From assembly GCF_024343575.1 (NCBI RefSeq), contig NZ_RJUA01000005.1, positions 174,081 to 238,080 on the forward strand: 64,000 nucleotides of DNA, written 5' to 3'. Below the pieces are notes generated by a model that saw only the letters and a program-made list of their open reading frames with translations, did not search any database and had not been told where the DNA came from. The stretch comes from Lacihabitans sp. LS3-19. GTDB lineage: Bacteria; Bacteroidota; Bacteroidia; Cytophagales; Spirosomataceae. The position numbers and the translations under genes are program-made. This document shows, piece by piece, positions 43,765 through 54,728 of this stretch (positions are counted from its first letter, which is position 1; every line of letters starts with the position of its first letter).

Positions 43765-45012
43765 ATGAAAAAAATATTTACAAACCTCACCTTTTGGGTT
43801 TTAACAGCTATAACTACAGGAGCACTATTGGGCCATTTTTTGCCCGACAAAGCTATTGAATTCAAATGGCTCGGCACTCGATTTATTGATGTTGTCAAAT
43901 TATTTATTAACCCAATCATTTTTCTTACTATTTCCTTAGGAATAAGTGGTATGGGAGACCTCAAAAAAGTAGGAAAAGTTGGCCTAAAAGCTTTGATTTA
44001 TTTTGAGGTCGTAACCACTTTTGCATTGTTGATAGGTATTATTGTTGCAAACGTCATTCAACCAGGTACTGGGGTTACAACTAGCAATCTTGCGGGAGCC
44101 GACCTGAGTGAATTCACATCTAAAGCACAAGCATTCAGCTGGTTAAAATTCTTGAAAGATAACTTTACAATTCAAGTATTAATTTTCTCCATAGTGTTTG
44201 GAATATTTTTAAGCAAATACAAAAAGAAAGAAAGCATCACAACTTTCCTAAATAAAATTTCCAAATATGTATTTAAAGCGTTGCATTATGTAATGTTTTT
44301 TGCCCCATTTGGTGCTTTCGGAGGTATGGCATTTACAATAGGAAAATATGGTATCAAAACCCTTTTTCCTTTGGGCAAACTCATGCTTTCAGTATATGCA
44401 ACTATGGCCATTTTTGTTTTTGGCGTTTTGTATCTAATTCTTAAGTATTATAAAATCAGTATTTGGAAATATTTGAAATATATCAGAGAAGAACTGCTCA
44501 TAGTTTTAGGCACCTCCTCATCTGAAGCCGCTTTGCCATCATTGATGGAAAAACTTGAACGAATGGGTTGCTCCAAATCAGTTGTAGGCTTGGTAGTTCC
44601 TGCCGGGTATTCATTTAATCTTGATGGCACCACAATTTACCTTTCTATGGCTACCATATTTTTGGCACAAGTATTTGGAGTGCACCTTACCTTAGAGCAA
44701 ATACTTACAATTATTGGCATTTTGATGATTACTTCAAAAGGTGCCGCTGGTGTTACTGGAAGTGGTTTTGTAGTATTAGCTTCTACCCTTTCAGCTGTTG
44801 AAGTTATACCAATGGAGGGTTTAGCTTTGCTATTGGGAGTTGATAGATTTATGTCAGAAGCGAGGGCAATAACCAATTTTATTGGAAATGGTGTCGCAAC
44901 AATTTGGATTTCAAAAAATGAAGGCGAACTTGATATGAAAAAACTCCATTATGCATTAAACCATGTAGAGGAAACTGAAGATATTCTCATAGATAATTTT
45001 GGCGTAAAATGA
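43765..45012 (+). CDS. Dicarboxylate/amino acid:cation symporter (DAACS)
   Basis: 415 residues, eight transmembrane helices plus two re-entrant loops. The helical hairpin HP1 serine motif TSSSEAALPSLMEKL and the NLDGT motif in YSFNLDGTTIYLSMATIFLAQ are diagnostic for the GltP/DctA family, which imports glutamate, aspartate or C4-dicarboxylates with H+ or Na+. The stop overlaps the following gene start by four bases (ATGA). Malic enzyme downstream would fit C4-acid use, but it is a separate unit. Confidence 0.93.
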   Translation: MKKIFTNLTFWVLTAITTGALLGHFLPDKAIEFKWLGTRFIDVVKLFINPIIFLTISLGISGMGDLKKVGKVGLKALIYFEVVTTFALLIGIIVANVIQPGTGVTTSNLAGADLSEFTSKAQAFSWLKFLKDNFTIQVLIFSIVFGIFLSKYKKKESITTFLNKISKYVFKALHYVMFFAPFGAFGGMAFTIGKYGIKTLFPLGKLMLSVYATMAIFVFGVLYLILKYYKISIWKYLKYIREELLIVLGTSSSEAALPSLMEKLERMGCSKSVVGLVVPAGYSFNLDGTTIYLSMATIFLAQVFGVHLTLEQILTIIGILMITSKGAAGVTGSGFVVLASTLSAVEVIPMEGLALLLGVDRFMSEARAITNFIGNGVATIWISKNEGELDMKKLHYALNHVEETEDILIDNFGVK

Positions 45013-46061
45013 AAAAATCACAAAAGTTCTTATTAACTATTTTAGCGATTATTTTTTTGGGATATTTTATATTCCAAACACTTTCAAAAGCTGGTGTTTT
45101 TTTAAGTCTTGAACCCTATTCTGAATTTCAAGAAAACATAATCAAAACTTCTCCAGGTGTAGAGGATATAACTGTAGATTCAGAAACTAACATTGCATAC
45201 CTTAGCAGTTGCGAGAGGAGAATCCCTAATGCAACAGGAGGTCTTTTTTCGATAAATTTACAAGATTCTATTTGGATTCAAAAAGACCTAACAAGTCATT
45301 TGAATCTGAAAGAATTTCGTCCACATGGTATTTCATTTTTAAATATCAATGGCAAAAAGCTCCTTTTCGTTATATCTCATACAGAAACCAAACAAGATGT
45401 TTTTAGGTTTGAAATTTCTGGTGACAGCTTATTATATTTAAATAAATATGCTAGTACTGACTTCACCTCGCCAAACGACATATTGGCAATTGGCGAAAAT
45501 CAGTTTTTCGTGACCAATGATCATGATTCCAGAATAAAATGGAAAGTAATGATGAACGATTTCTTGAGAATACCTTCTGGTAATGTGGTTTTTTATGATG
45601 GAGAAAAAACAAAAATTGTAAGTCAAAAACTAACTTATCCAAATGGAATAGCATTATCAAAAGAAGGAAAAAAGATTTACGTAGCCTCCACTTTGGACAA
45701 AACCATTGAGGTTTTTGAACCACAAGCCCAATCGCATTATCTAAAATCGGTAGAGAGTTTTTCAACAAAATATTCGCCAGACAATATCGAAATAAACCGC
45801 AATGGTGATTTAATAGTCGGCTGTCATCCAAAACTTTTCGCTTTTATGAGTCATCGAAAAAGTGATAAAAACTTATCACCTTCTGCTGTTATTGAAATAG
45901 ATCATGAAAATTTAAAAAGTCAAAAAACACTTTATTTAAACCTTGGAGAAAACATCTCTGGCTCAAGTGTAGCTGCTCCGTACTATCTTCAAAATCAAAA
46001 GCAAAATCTATTAGTTGGGTGTGTATTTGATGGTAAAATCTTGGATTTGAAAAATAATTAA
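45009..46061 (+). CDS. Paraoxonase/SMP-30-like six-bladed propeller protein
   Basis: 350 residues with an N-terminal membrane anchor (about 7-29). GVEDITVDSETNIAYLSSCERR, RPHGISFLN, SPNDILAIGENQFFVTNDHDSR and YPNGIALSKEGKKIYVAST match the calcium-binding blades of paraoxonases/arylesterases, including the NDI Asn-Asp. Family members hydrolyse lactones or aryl esters. Translationally coupled to the symporter gene, which suggests related metabolites (inference). Confidence 0.85.
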   Translation: MKKSQKFLLTILAIIFLGYFIFQTLSKAGVFLSLEPYSEFQENIIKTSPGVEDITVDSETNIAYLSSCERRIPNATGGLFSINLQDSIWIQKDLTSHLNLKEFRPHGISFLNINGKKLLFVISHTETKQDVFRFEISGDSLLYLNKYASTDFTSPNDILAIGENQFFVTNDHDSRIKWKVMMNDFLRIPSGNVVFYDGEKTKIVSQKLTYPNGIALSKEGKKIYVASTLDKTIEVFEPQAQSHYLKSVESFSTKYSPDNIEINRNGDLIVGCHPKLFAFMSHRKSDKNLSPSAVIEIDHENLKSQKTLYLNLGENISGSSVAAPYYLQNQKQNLLVGCVFDGKILDLKNN

Positions 46062-46275
46062 AATAAGAAGAAAATTTGGATTTACTTAGAATTCAATTCA
46101 TTAATTATTAGAATAATTCAAATAAATATCCTTGATGTACTTTCCTTTTGATTTAGCCCAAATTAAATTTGGCATTTTATAGAATATGAGTCTATATTTT
46201 TTTATCTAAAAAAGAACATAATTACAATTTCGTGCTTAGCTTAGCAGTCAAAATAATGATTCGTTTTTAATAATT

Positions 46276-48567
46276 ATGAGCGACGACAAAAACCTTAATG
46301 CAGAAGCATTAATATACCATGCCAAAGGCAGACCTGGCAAAATAGAAGTTATTCCAACCAAAGAATACGCCAACCAAAGAGATCTTTCACTTGCCTACTC
46401 GCCTGGAGTAGCTGAACCATGTTTAGCGATTCAAGAAAATCCCGAAGATGCTTACAAATATACAGCTAAAGGTAATTTAGTGGCCGTTATCAGCAACGGA
46501 ACCGCCGTTTTAGGCTTAGGAGACATTGGAGCCTTAGCTGGCAAACCGGTGATGGAAGGTAAAGGTTTACTATTTAAAATATATGCCGATATCGACGTTT
46601 TTGATATTGAACTAAACACGAAAGACGTTGACGAGTTTGTAAGGACGGTCAAAATAATGGAGCCAACATTCGGTGGTGTAAATTTGGAAGATATTTCGGC
46701 ACCAGAGTGCTTCGAAATAGAAGAAAGACTCAAAAAAGAGTTGAATATACCAGTTATGCATGATGATCAACATGGTACTGCCATTATCTCTTCTGCATCT
46801 CTTTTAAATGCCTTGGATTTGATGGAAAAAGACATATCCAAAGTCAAAATCATCATTAATGGTGCAGGTGCCTCAGCTATTTCATGTACCAGACTTTATA
46901 ATGCTCTCGGAGCAAATAAAGAAAATATCTTCATGTTCGACTCCAAAGGTTTGATTCACCCTGAAAGGACAAATCTTGACGGCAAAAAGTCAGAATTTGC
47001 AAATGCAAGTTTACCTAAAGAAACAACTTTAGCAGAAGCCGTAATGGGAGCTGATGTGTTTGTGGGTCTTTCAAAAGGTAATGTCTTAAGCAAAGAAATG
47101 GTGAAAACTATGGCACCAAACTGTATAGTTTTTGCTTTGGCCAATCCAACACCCGAAATATCATATGATGACGCTATGGAGGCTCGCCAAGATATCATAA
47201 TGGCAACTGGCCGTTCGGATTATCCTAACCAAGTTAATAATGTCCTTGGATTTCCATACATTTTCAGAGGGGCTCTTGATGTAAGATCAAGTGAAATTAA
47301 TGAAGAGATGAAACTAGCTGCTGTAAGGGCTTTGGCTGATTTAGCTAAACAACCAGTACCTGACATTGTAAACATGGCTTACGGAGAGGCAAATTTAAGT
47401 TTTGGCAAGAATTACATAATACCAAAACCAGTAGATCCTAGATTATTGACAACTGTAGCTCCAGCTGTAGCCAGAGCAGCTATGGAAACTGGTGTAGCCA
47501 AAAGCAAGATTACCGACTGGGAAGCCTACGAAAACCAACTTAGCAAAAGGCTTGGACAAGATAATACTTTAACCAAAGTAATTATGTCAAAAGCTAAGAA
47601 AAACCCTAAAAGGGTGGTTTATGCTGATGCTGAAAACCTTACGGTTTTAAAAGCAATTCAGCAGGTAGTTCAAGAAAAAATCGCTTATCCTATACTTTTG
47701 GGGAATGTTGAAAAAATCAAAAGCATACTATCCCTTAATAGTATTGAACTTCCTGACGATATAGACATCATTGATCCGAAAGAAAGTAAGAACGATGAAG
47801 AAACAGCAAGATTAGAGCAATTCACTGATTTGTTTTTTGAGAAAAGGAAACGCAAAGGTCTTACCAGACCCGATGCTGTTAATTTTGTTACGAGGAGAAG
47901 TTATTATGCTTCTCTGATGGTAGAATCTGGCTACGCTGATACCATGGTCGGTGGTCTGACCAGAAACTATCCTGACACTATTAGACCAGCTTTGCAAATT
48001 ATCGGACCTGAGAAAGGCGTCAAAAACATATCGAGTATGTATATTTTGATGAGTAGATTAGGACCATTGTTTTTGGCGGATACTACTATCAATTTTGACC
48101 CTTCAATAGACGAATTGGTTGAAATAACGGAACTAGCTGCAAAAGAAGTAGAAAAATTCAATATCAAGCCAAGGATAGCCTTGGTTACATACTCTAATTT
48201 TGGCTCCGTAAAAGATGGCCCTGCTCCTATCAAAATGCGAAAGGCAGTGGAAATATTGAAGAAAAAACATCCTGGAATGATAGTAGATGGCGAAATGCAA
48301 GCCCATTTGGCTTTCGATACCGAATTATTAAAAGAGAATCATCCTTTTTCTGATTTAGCAGATGGTCCAGCAAATACTTTGATATTCCCGAATCTATCTT
48401 CGGCTAATATTGCCTATAACTTATTGAAAGAAGTAGCAGGAATAGAAAAAATAGGTCCATTGTTGATGGGACTAAAAAAACCTGTTCAAGTATTGCAATT
48501 AGGAGCTTCTGTAAGAGAAATAGTTAACCAAACAGCTATATCTGTAGTGGATGCAGTGAAGAAATAA
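46276..48567 (+). CDS. maeB: NADP-dependent malic enzyme with phosphotransacetylase domain
   Basis: 763 residues, the MaeB size. Malic enzyme core in the N-terminal 420 residues: SLAYSPGVAEPC, MHDDQHGTAI and INGAGASAISCTRL (NADP loop); the C-terminal 330 residues form a phosphate acetyltransferase-like domain (DAVNFVTRRSYYASLMVESGYADTMVGG), usually regulatory and non-catalytic. It converts malate to pyruvate, CO2 and NADPH. Monocistronic, with a strong terminator behind it. Confidence 0.96.
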   Translation: MSDDKNLNAEALIYHAKGRPGKIEVIPTKEYANQRDLSLAYSPGVAEPCLAIQENPEDAYKYTAKGNLVAVISNGTAVLGLGDIGALAGKPVMEGKGLLFKIYADIDVFDIELNTKDVDEFVRTVKIMEPTFGGVNLEDISAPECFEIEERLKKELNIPVMHDDQHGTAIISSASLLNALDLMEKDISKVKIIINGAGASAISCTRLYNALGANKENIFMFDSKGLIHPERTNLDGKKSEFANASLPKETTLAEAVMGADVFVGLSKGNVLSKEMVKTMAPNCIVFALANPTPEISYDDAMEARQDIIMATGRSDYPNQVNNVLGFPYIFRGALDVRSSEINEEMKLAAVRALADLAKQPVPDIVNMAYGEANLSFGKNYIIPKPVDPRLLTTVAPAVARAAMETGVAKSKITDWEAYENQLSKRLGQDNTLTKVIMSKAKKNPKRVVYADAENLTVLKAIQQVVQEKIAYPILLGNVEKIKSILSLNSIELPDDIDIIDPKESKNDEETARLEQFTDLFFEKRKRKGLTRPDAVNFVTRRSYYASLMVESGYADTMVGGLTRNYPDTIRPALQIIGPEKGVKNISSMYILMSRLGPLFLADTTINFDPSIDELVEITELAAKEVEKFNIKPRIALVTYSNFGSVKDGPAPIKMRKAVEILKKKHPGMIVDGEMQAHLAFDTELLKENHPFSDLADGPANTLIFPNLSSANIAYNLLKEVAGIEKIGPLLMGLKKPVQVLQLGASVREIVNQTAISVVDAVKK

Positions 48568-48586
48568 GTTTATAGATTTATAATTC

Positions 48587-48621
48587 AAACGACAGTTTCC
48601 TTTTGGGGCTGTCGTTTTTTT
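48587..48621 (+). terminator. Rho-independent terminator of maeB
   Basis: AAACGACAG (48587-48595) pairs with CTGTCGTTT (48609-48617), a 9-base stem with 13-base loop, followed by further T residues. Located 20 bases past the maeB stop. Confidence 0.88.
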
Positions 48622-48624
48622 GAA

Positions 48625-48770
48625 CACAGATGACACTAATTTGACTGATTTTCACAGATTTTTTAAACGATTAATTTTTGAAACTCTTTCCTATTACCAA
48701 ACGATTTAAAAAATTAAGTTTTTTTTCCAGTCTGCCTTCATGTCCTTAATACCTTAATTTTCTTAATGTT
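48625..48770. repeat. Degenerate short direct repeats between maeB and the ceramidase-like gene
   Basis: CACAGAT occurs at 48625-48631 and again at 48653-48659 (28-base step) within a stretch of related GATT/GACT units. At 48744-48767 CCTTAAT occurs twice (48744, 48752) and TCTTAAT once (48761). Similar CACAGATT-type and CCTTAAT-type motifs are scattered through Bacteroidota intergenic regions; no coding potential is seen here. Confidence 0.4.
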
Positions 48771-48781
48771 AAAAATAGCGA

Positions 48782-50110
48782 TTACTTGACCTTATCTACC
48801 AAATCCTTTACAATTCTGGAGAAATAAGCTCCGTTTTGATAACCATACCATGACATGGTGGTGGTTTCATACAAATCACGATCATAGAGTCTATCTGAAG
48901 TGATGTATCCAACATAACTTCCGTTAAAAGAAGTAATAATTAAATCTAAACCTTTGGCTTTTGCATAAGCATCTAAGTCCGTCATCAGCTCACCTGAAAA
49001 ATCGCAAGGCATACCAATAATGAGCGTTTTACCTATTTTAGTTAGTTTGATATAAGTTGGATAGTCTCCAAAAAGATATTTAAAGGCCCAAGTTCGAATT
49101 CCAAGATTCTTAGAGATTCTTGCAGATGGCTTGTTCATCGGAATTTCGAAATAAGCTGTGGTTATTTTCTGCCCATTGTCAGTTTCGGACATATCTTTTA
49201 CATGATTAAATACTCCAGCTGCTTGATTATTAACCTCGTCAAAATCGTCCTTACCTTTTTCAATTGGTCCCATACTACCAACTGCACCAGCCATATAAAT
49301 ACCGAAATCCAATCCAGATTTATTCAGCGAGTCCAACAATGCACCAGGAAAGTCTCTTGATAAGGCATAAGTAGCAGAATTCAACACAGTAGAATGAGCC
49401 CCGTAAGTAAGTAATTGGGCTCTTTTCCCATCTTTTCTTTTAAAAACTAAACCTCTTATTTCATTGTCCGTCCAACCGTCTGTTATATTCAGTCTATTCC
49501 TAATATCCTCTGAATCAATAATTTCCGAATATAGCACTTCTCCTTCTACCAAGTTTTCCCTAGATTCCAAGATTGTTTTGGCAAACTTTTCTGCTAAAAC
49601 TATTTCTACTTTGGGGTCATATTTTCCAGCAAATAGGCTACCTGTAAGGCTGTTCCCCCAAGCTCCCAAACTATTGTGAGAGTGTGTGGCAGACAAATGC
49701 ACGTCAGATAATGCTATACTTTCTTTTTTCAACAAAACCGCCAATTTATCCGTCACATTAGGTGGAACAATCAACAAATCTGCTGCTACAAAATAGATAG
49801 TCTTTTGTGGATTTTTTACAGCTACTGCTCTGACAAAAACCGAGTCATGAACAATTCCGTACGGCTTTCCTCTTCTTGATCCGTAGCCCGCCATCGGTCC
49901 AGGCATTTGGGGAGTAATATTCTCCTTGGCCCAACCAATCTCAAGTGGACCTTCAGTGGATTCAAACTTTAAATCGGCTAATTGTTTCTGCCATTTAGCA
50001 TAATGTTCGGTTTGTTCAAATGGCGTCCTGTCAATTCTGCCAACTAAACATATCCCAAGGACTAAAATTACTCCAATGATTATTAATAATACTTTGATAA
50101 ATTTCTTCAT
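48782..50110 (-). CDS. Neutral/alkaline ceramidase N-terminal-domain protein
   Basis: 442 residues. An N-terminal hydrophobic anchor (about 5-24) is followed by the ceramidase metal-site pattern: WAKENITPQMPGPMAGYG, AADLLIVPP, SATHSHNSLGAWG (zinc His pair), TYGAHSTVLNSA and FNGSYVGYI. Full-length bacterial ceramidases are about 650 residues; this one has only the catalytic-like N-terminal domain, so the activity may differ. The envelope location fits action on sphingolipids or other amides. Divergent from the MarR gene at 50240. Confidence 0.85.
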   Translation of the reverse strand: MKKFIKVLLIIIGVILVLGICLVGRIDRTPFEQTEHYAKWQKQLADLKFESTEGPLEIGWAKENITPQMPGPMAGYGSRRGKPYGIVHDSVFVRAVAVKNPQKTIYFVAADLLIVPPNVTDKLAVLLKKESIALSDVHLSATHSHNSLGAWGNSLTGSLFAGKYDPKVEIVLAEKFAKTILESRENLVEGEVLYSEIIDSEDIRNRLNITDGWTDNEIRGLVFKRKDGKRAQLLTYGAHSTVLNSATYALSRDFPGALLDSLNKSGLDFGIYMAGAVGSMGPIEKGKDDFDEVNNQAAGVFNHVKDMSETDNGQKITTAYFEIPMNKPSARISKNLGIRTWAFKYLFGDYPTYIKLTKIGKTLIIGMPCDFSGELMTDLDAYAKAKGLDLIITSFNGSYVGYITSDRLYDRDLYETTTMSWYGYQNGAYFSRIVKDLVDKVK

Positions 50111-50126
50111 GATTTTTAAAATTGTT

Positions 50127-50134
50127 CAAATTTA
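50127..50134 (-). promoter_or_regulatory. -7 box upstream of the ceramidase-like gene
   Basis: TAAATTTG on the minus strand is an exact TAnnTTTG match only 16 bases before the start codon, implying a very short leader. No -33 TTG at normal spacing. Confidence 0.35.
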
Positions 50135-50179
50135 TACAAAAAACAACGATTGGGAATTATGATAGTTTTAAAAATAATA

Positions 50180-50193
50180 ATTGTTAAAACAAT
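50180..50193. promoter_or_regulatory. Candidate operator between ceramidase-like and MarR genes
   Basis: ATTGTT-AA-AACAAT, a 6-base inverted repeat with 2-base spacer, 46 bases before the MarR start. A larger pair GTTCAAAT ... ATTTGAAC also spans the intergenic region. Both could bind the MarR dimer. Confidence 0.3.
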
Positions 50194-50239
50194 ATTTGAA
50201 CGAATAAGTGTTAAATTCGCAAATTCCCCTTAAAACCTT

Positions 50240-50671
50240 ATGACACATTCTGACAAACGAGCGTACTTTTTCAAGATTGATTCTACTATAAAACGCATAA
50301 GGTCATTTATGCAAAAAAACCTAAGTGACGGAGGCATAGACTTGACAGTGGACCAATGGGTAGTTTTAGACCATATTTTGCCACATCCTGGCATTTCTCA
50401 AAACGAACTCGGTGCTTTGACCTACAAAGATGCTCCTACAGTAACCAGAATCTTAGATATTTTGGTAAAGAAAAACCTAATAATCAGAAAGATGTCAGAC
50501 GCTGACAGAAGAAAATTTATTCTAGAATTAACTTCGACCGGACTTGAATTGCACAAAAAAGCTTTTGCCATAATTGCAAAAAGTCGAAAAAAATCTTATG
50601 AAAACCTTAGCGATAAAGACTATGAAGATTTGGTTAGAATAATGGATACTATTTATGCAAACGTTGATTAA
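50240..50671 (+). CDS. MarR-family transcriptional regulator
   Basis: 143 residues, MarR winged helix: VDQWVVLDHILPHPGISQNELG, DAPTVTRILDILVKKNLIIRKM and the wing DADRRKFILELTSTG. It is divergent from the ceramidase-like gene with inverted repeats in between, so it may control that gene and itself. It converges with the helical-repeat gene, overlapping by 23 bases. Confidence 0.92.
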   Translation: MTHSDKRAYFFKIDSTIKRIRSFMQKNLSDGGIDLTVDQWVVLDHILPHPGISQNELGALTYKDAPTVTRILDILVKKNLIIRKMSDADRRKFILELTSTGLELHKKAFAIIAKSRKKSYENLSDKDYEDLVRIMDTIYANVD

Positions 50672-51194
50672 TTTTCTTTAGATAGCGATTTCCTCTAGAA
50701 TATATTCCTGGAGATATATCTCCTTGTACCATGAGATTCTCCTCAATTTGAAGTGCTAGTTCTTCTAAAAGTTCTGGAAATGGCTCTGCAATATTATAAC
50801 AAACCTCAATCGAAAATACCTTAACGGCTATTGCTCTTTTTTTGTCTCTTAGAAAAGAAAAACACAAATCATAAACTTCAGTTAATTTTGCGGAAGGTAT
50901 TTTTATGAAAGTCAAAAGTGCGACTCCATTTCTTAAAATCCCATCATTTTTAGCATTTTTTTTCAAAGCTGAGAAAACAAAGTCGAAAATTCCACGAATT
51001 CGATTGAGTTCTTTATCAGTAAGTGACCTTAAAATCCAAATGAAATTAAAAATCTCTTTTTCATTTTTTAAAAGTGCCAAAACCTCTTTCGTAAAATTCA
51101 AATCAAGAGCAAACTCAAACCCAAAATCAATGGATTGTTCTTTGGTAATACTCCCTGAAAGCTTATTAAATAGGGTCTTCTGCTTTGATGTCAT
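50649..51194 (-). CDS. Helical (HEAT/ARM-like) protein of unknown function
   Basis: 181 residues from the ATG at 51194; an in-frame TTG at 51203 would add three residues. All-helical with recurring ~35-residue helix pairs (LTDKELNRIRGIFDFVFSAL, LTEVYDLCFSFLRDKKRA, LLEELALQIEENL), consistent with ARM/HEAT-like repeats that bind proteins. No enzymatic motif. The start lies inside the LMW phosphatase gene (29-base overlap), so translation is probably coupled and the two products may act together (inference). Confidence 0.75.
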   Translation of the reverse strand: MTSKQKTLFNKLSGSITKEQSIDFGFEFALDLNFTKEVLALLKNEKEIFNFIWILRSLTDKELNRIRGIFDFVFSALKKNAKNDGILRNGVALLTFIKIPSAKLTEVYDLCFSFLRDKKRAIAVKVFSIEVCYNIAEPFPELLEELALQIEENLMVQGDISPGIYSRGNRYLKKINQRLHK

Positions 51195-51675
51195 ATTTTT
51201 CAACCAAATTATCTATAAACGCTTCATTGCTTCTATTTACAATCTGATAAACTTCCTCAAACTCTTCTTCTCCACCATAATAAGGGTCTTTTACATCATG
51301 AACGCCTCTTACCTCGGGGTCATAATCTCTCAGCATAAATAATTTATCAGCTGCGGGTGGAGTTTTTTTTGTGTCATAATAAAAGCGATGGACAGTATCA
51401 AAGTTTTCCTCATCCATAACCACTATATGGTCAAAATCATCTAAATCTTCCTCTGTGAGTTTTCTTCCTAAATGTGTTATTTCTATACCGTGTTTTACAG
51501 CATTTTTTATAGTTCTTTGGTCAGCTTTTTTTCCAACATGCCAGCCCATTATTCCAGCAGAATCTGCCCAGAGCGAATGCTCAAGACCTTTTTCTAAAAC
51601 TATTTTATTAAATGTAGCTTCCCCAATTGGGCTGCGGCAAATATTCCCAAGACAAACAAACAATACCTTTCTCAT
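51166..51675 (-). CDS. Low-molecular-weight protein-tyrosine phosphatase
   Basis: 169 residues. The phosphate loop is C8-LGNIC-R14-S (CX5R), and the general acid Asp lies in the VKDPYYGG segment near residue 133, both standard for the family. In Gram-negative bacteria such enzymes often oppose a tyrosine kinase of polysaccharide export; no such kinase is encoded here. Upstream partner of the helical-repeat gene. Confidence 0.94.
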   Translation of the reverse strand: MRKVLFVCLGNICRSPIGEATFNKIVLEKGLEHSLWADSAGIMGWHVGKKADQRTIKNAVKHGIEITHLGRKLTEEDLDDFDHIVVMDEENFDTVHRFYYDTKKTPPAADKLFMLRDYDPEVRGVHDVKDPYYGGEEEFEEVYQIVNRSNEAFIDNLVEKYDIKAEDPI

Positions 51676-51753
51676 AAATTTCGGGATTTATTAAAACTCT
51701 TTATTTTATAACAAGCAAAGACTTCAAAAAGTTAAAATCAAGCCCACTAATTC

Positions 51754-52077
51754 TCAATCTTCTTCTACAATTGGCTTGTCGTCTTCGTCAACTAAAACAA
51801 AAACTGTCTCACCATCTTTTTTCATTAAGTATTTCTCACGAGCATATTTTTCAAGAGAAGAATAAGTTCCTAATACTTCCTTTTCTTCTTTTTTGATATC
51901 TTCTAATTGTTTCTCAAAAAACACTTTTTGCGTTTCCAACTGCCGCAATTCCATTGCCATGTCAAACTGCTTTATTAGGTTAGACCTATCAAAAAAGATC
52001 AACCAAATGAGCATAATTACCGAGGAAATGATGTAAAATCTATATTTTACAATAAAAGGAGAAGATATTTTTTTCAT
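51754..52077 (-). CDS. FtsB/DivIC-family cell-division protein
   Basis: 107 residues: short basic N-terminus, one transmembrane helix (about 12-28), then a coiled coil (about 35-72, LRQLETQKVFFEKQLEDIKKEEKEV) and the YAREKYLMKKDGETVF ending characteristic of DivIC/FtsB septum formation initiators. It should join FtsL and FtsQ in the divisome. It follows enolase on the same strand, a pairing seen in several other phyla (eno-ftsB), but here a terminator separates them. Confidence 0.9.
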   Translation of the reverse strand: MKKISSPFIVKYRFYIISSVIMLIWLIFFDRSNLIKQFDMAMELRQLETQKVFFEKQLEDIKKEEKEVLGTYSSLEKYAREKYLMKKDGETVFVLVDEDDKPIVEED

Positions 52078-52135
52078 TTTAGGAAGGCATAATTTTTAAA
52101 ATCATTCAAATATAAAAAAGTGTGAACAAACAAAA

Positions 52136-52163
52136 AAGCGTTAGAGCAAAAACTCTAACGCTT
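52136..52163. terminator. Strong terminator between eno and the divIC-like gene
   Basis: Perfect 11-base inverted repeat AAGCGTTAGAG (52136-52146) and CTCTAACGCTT (52153-52163) with a 6-base loop. On the minus strand it continues into TTTT, so it stops eno transcripts; the divIC-like gene behind it needs read-through or its own promoter. Confidence 0.9.
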
Positions 52164-52200
52164 TTAAAATATATTTTTTCTAAAAATCGAAATCTCTAAA

Positions 52201-53847
<1,647 letters not shown>

Positions 53848-54546
53848 ATGAAGAAAATAACTTTTTTACTGCTTTTCATAAGCCATTTTTTGATTGCTCA
53901 GAATGCTGCAACCATTCTATTTCCCAATGATTTCGAAAAATCTACCAGACAGAATGCAAATATTCCGCTTTTAGATATTAGATCAAAAGGAGAATTTGAA
54001 GCTGGTCACATAAAAAAAGCAATACATGTGGATTACCTGAGAGCAGATTTTGAGGATTACATGAAACAAGCTTTCCCAAAAAAAAGTCCTTTGTTCATTT
54101 ACTGCCAGACTGGTCAAAGTAGCCAAGATGCTGCTCAATATCTTTCTGAAATAGGATATGAAAATATTACAATTTTAAAAGGTGGTTTTGAAAAGTGGAT
54201 TTCAAATTCTAAACCTTACAAATCAAGTCAAAAAGGATTTACACCTTTAGGGTTTATTTCGAACGACAATTATGACTTAATGGTGAAAAACAATAAATAT
54301 GTACTCGTAGATTTTTATGCAGACTGGTGTGGCCCCTGCAAAAAAATGGCTCCGATTTTAAGAAAAATAGACGACGAAAGTATTGAACTAAGTATGGTTA
54401 AAATTGATGCTGACAAAAACACTTCTTTAACTGAAACTCATGAAGTTTCCGAAATACCAACTTTAATCCTTTATAAAAACGGAAAGCAAATTTGGAGACA
54501 TACTGGTCTAATTACTGAAAATGAAATTAAATCTAAAATTCATTAA
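53848..54546 (+). CDS. Exported rhodanese-thioredoxin fusion protein
   Basis: 232 residues. Signal peptide ends at LIAQ (residue 18). Rhodanese domain about 25-120 with LLDIRSKGEFEAGHI and catalytic Cys86 in the CQTGQSS loop; thioredoxin domain about 135-232 with YADWCGPCKK (Cys161, Cys164) and the cis-Pro in SEIPTL. A periplasmic protein joining sulfurtransfer and disulfide exchange. No redox operon surrounds it. Confidence 0.88.
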   Translation: MKKITFLLLFISHFLIAQNAATILFPNDFEKSTRQNANIPLLDIRSKGEFEAGHIKKAIHVDYLRADFEDYMKQAFPKKSPLFIYCQTGQSSQDAAQYLSEIGYENITILKGGFEKWISNSKPYKSSQKGFTPLGFISNDNYDLMVKNNKYVLVDFYADWCGPCKKMAPILRKIDDESIELSMVKIDADKNTSLTETHEVSEIPTLILYKNGKQIWRHTGLITENEIKSKIH

Positions 54547-54728
54547 TTTTAATCTTCTTTTAATCAATTCACTAATTTTTAGTCACTTATACTTTTAAAG
54601 ACTACATTTTCAAAAAGCAAAAAACTTGTTGCTTCTTATATTAATCTCAAAAGATTATAAATTCTGCATTACTTTGAAATTCCATTCGCTAAAAAATCAA
54701 TTTCAAAAAGACAGTTTTTAGGGCTATT

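Noticed and set aside
46135..46182. 15-codon frame upstream of maeB
   Set aside because: Too short, with no family pattern or signal; likely chance.
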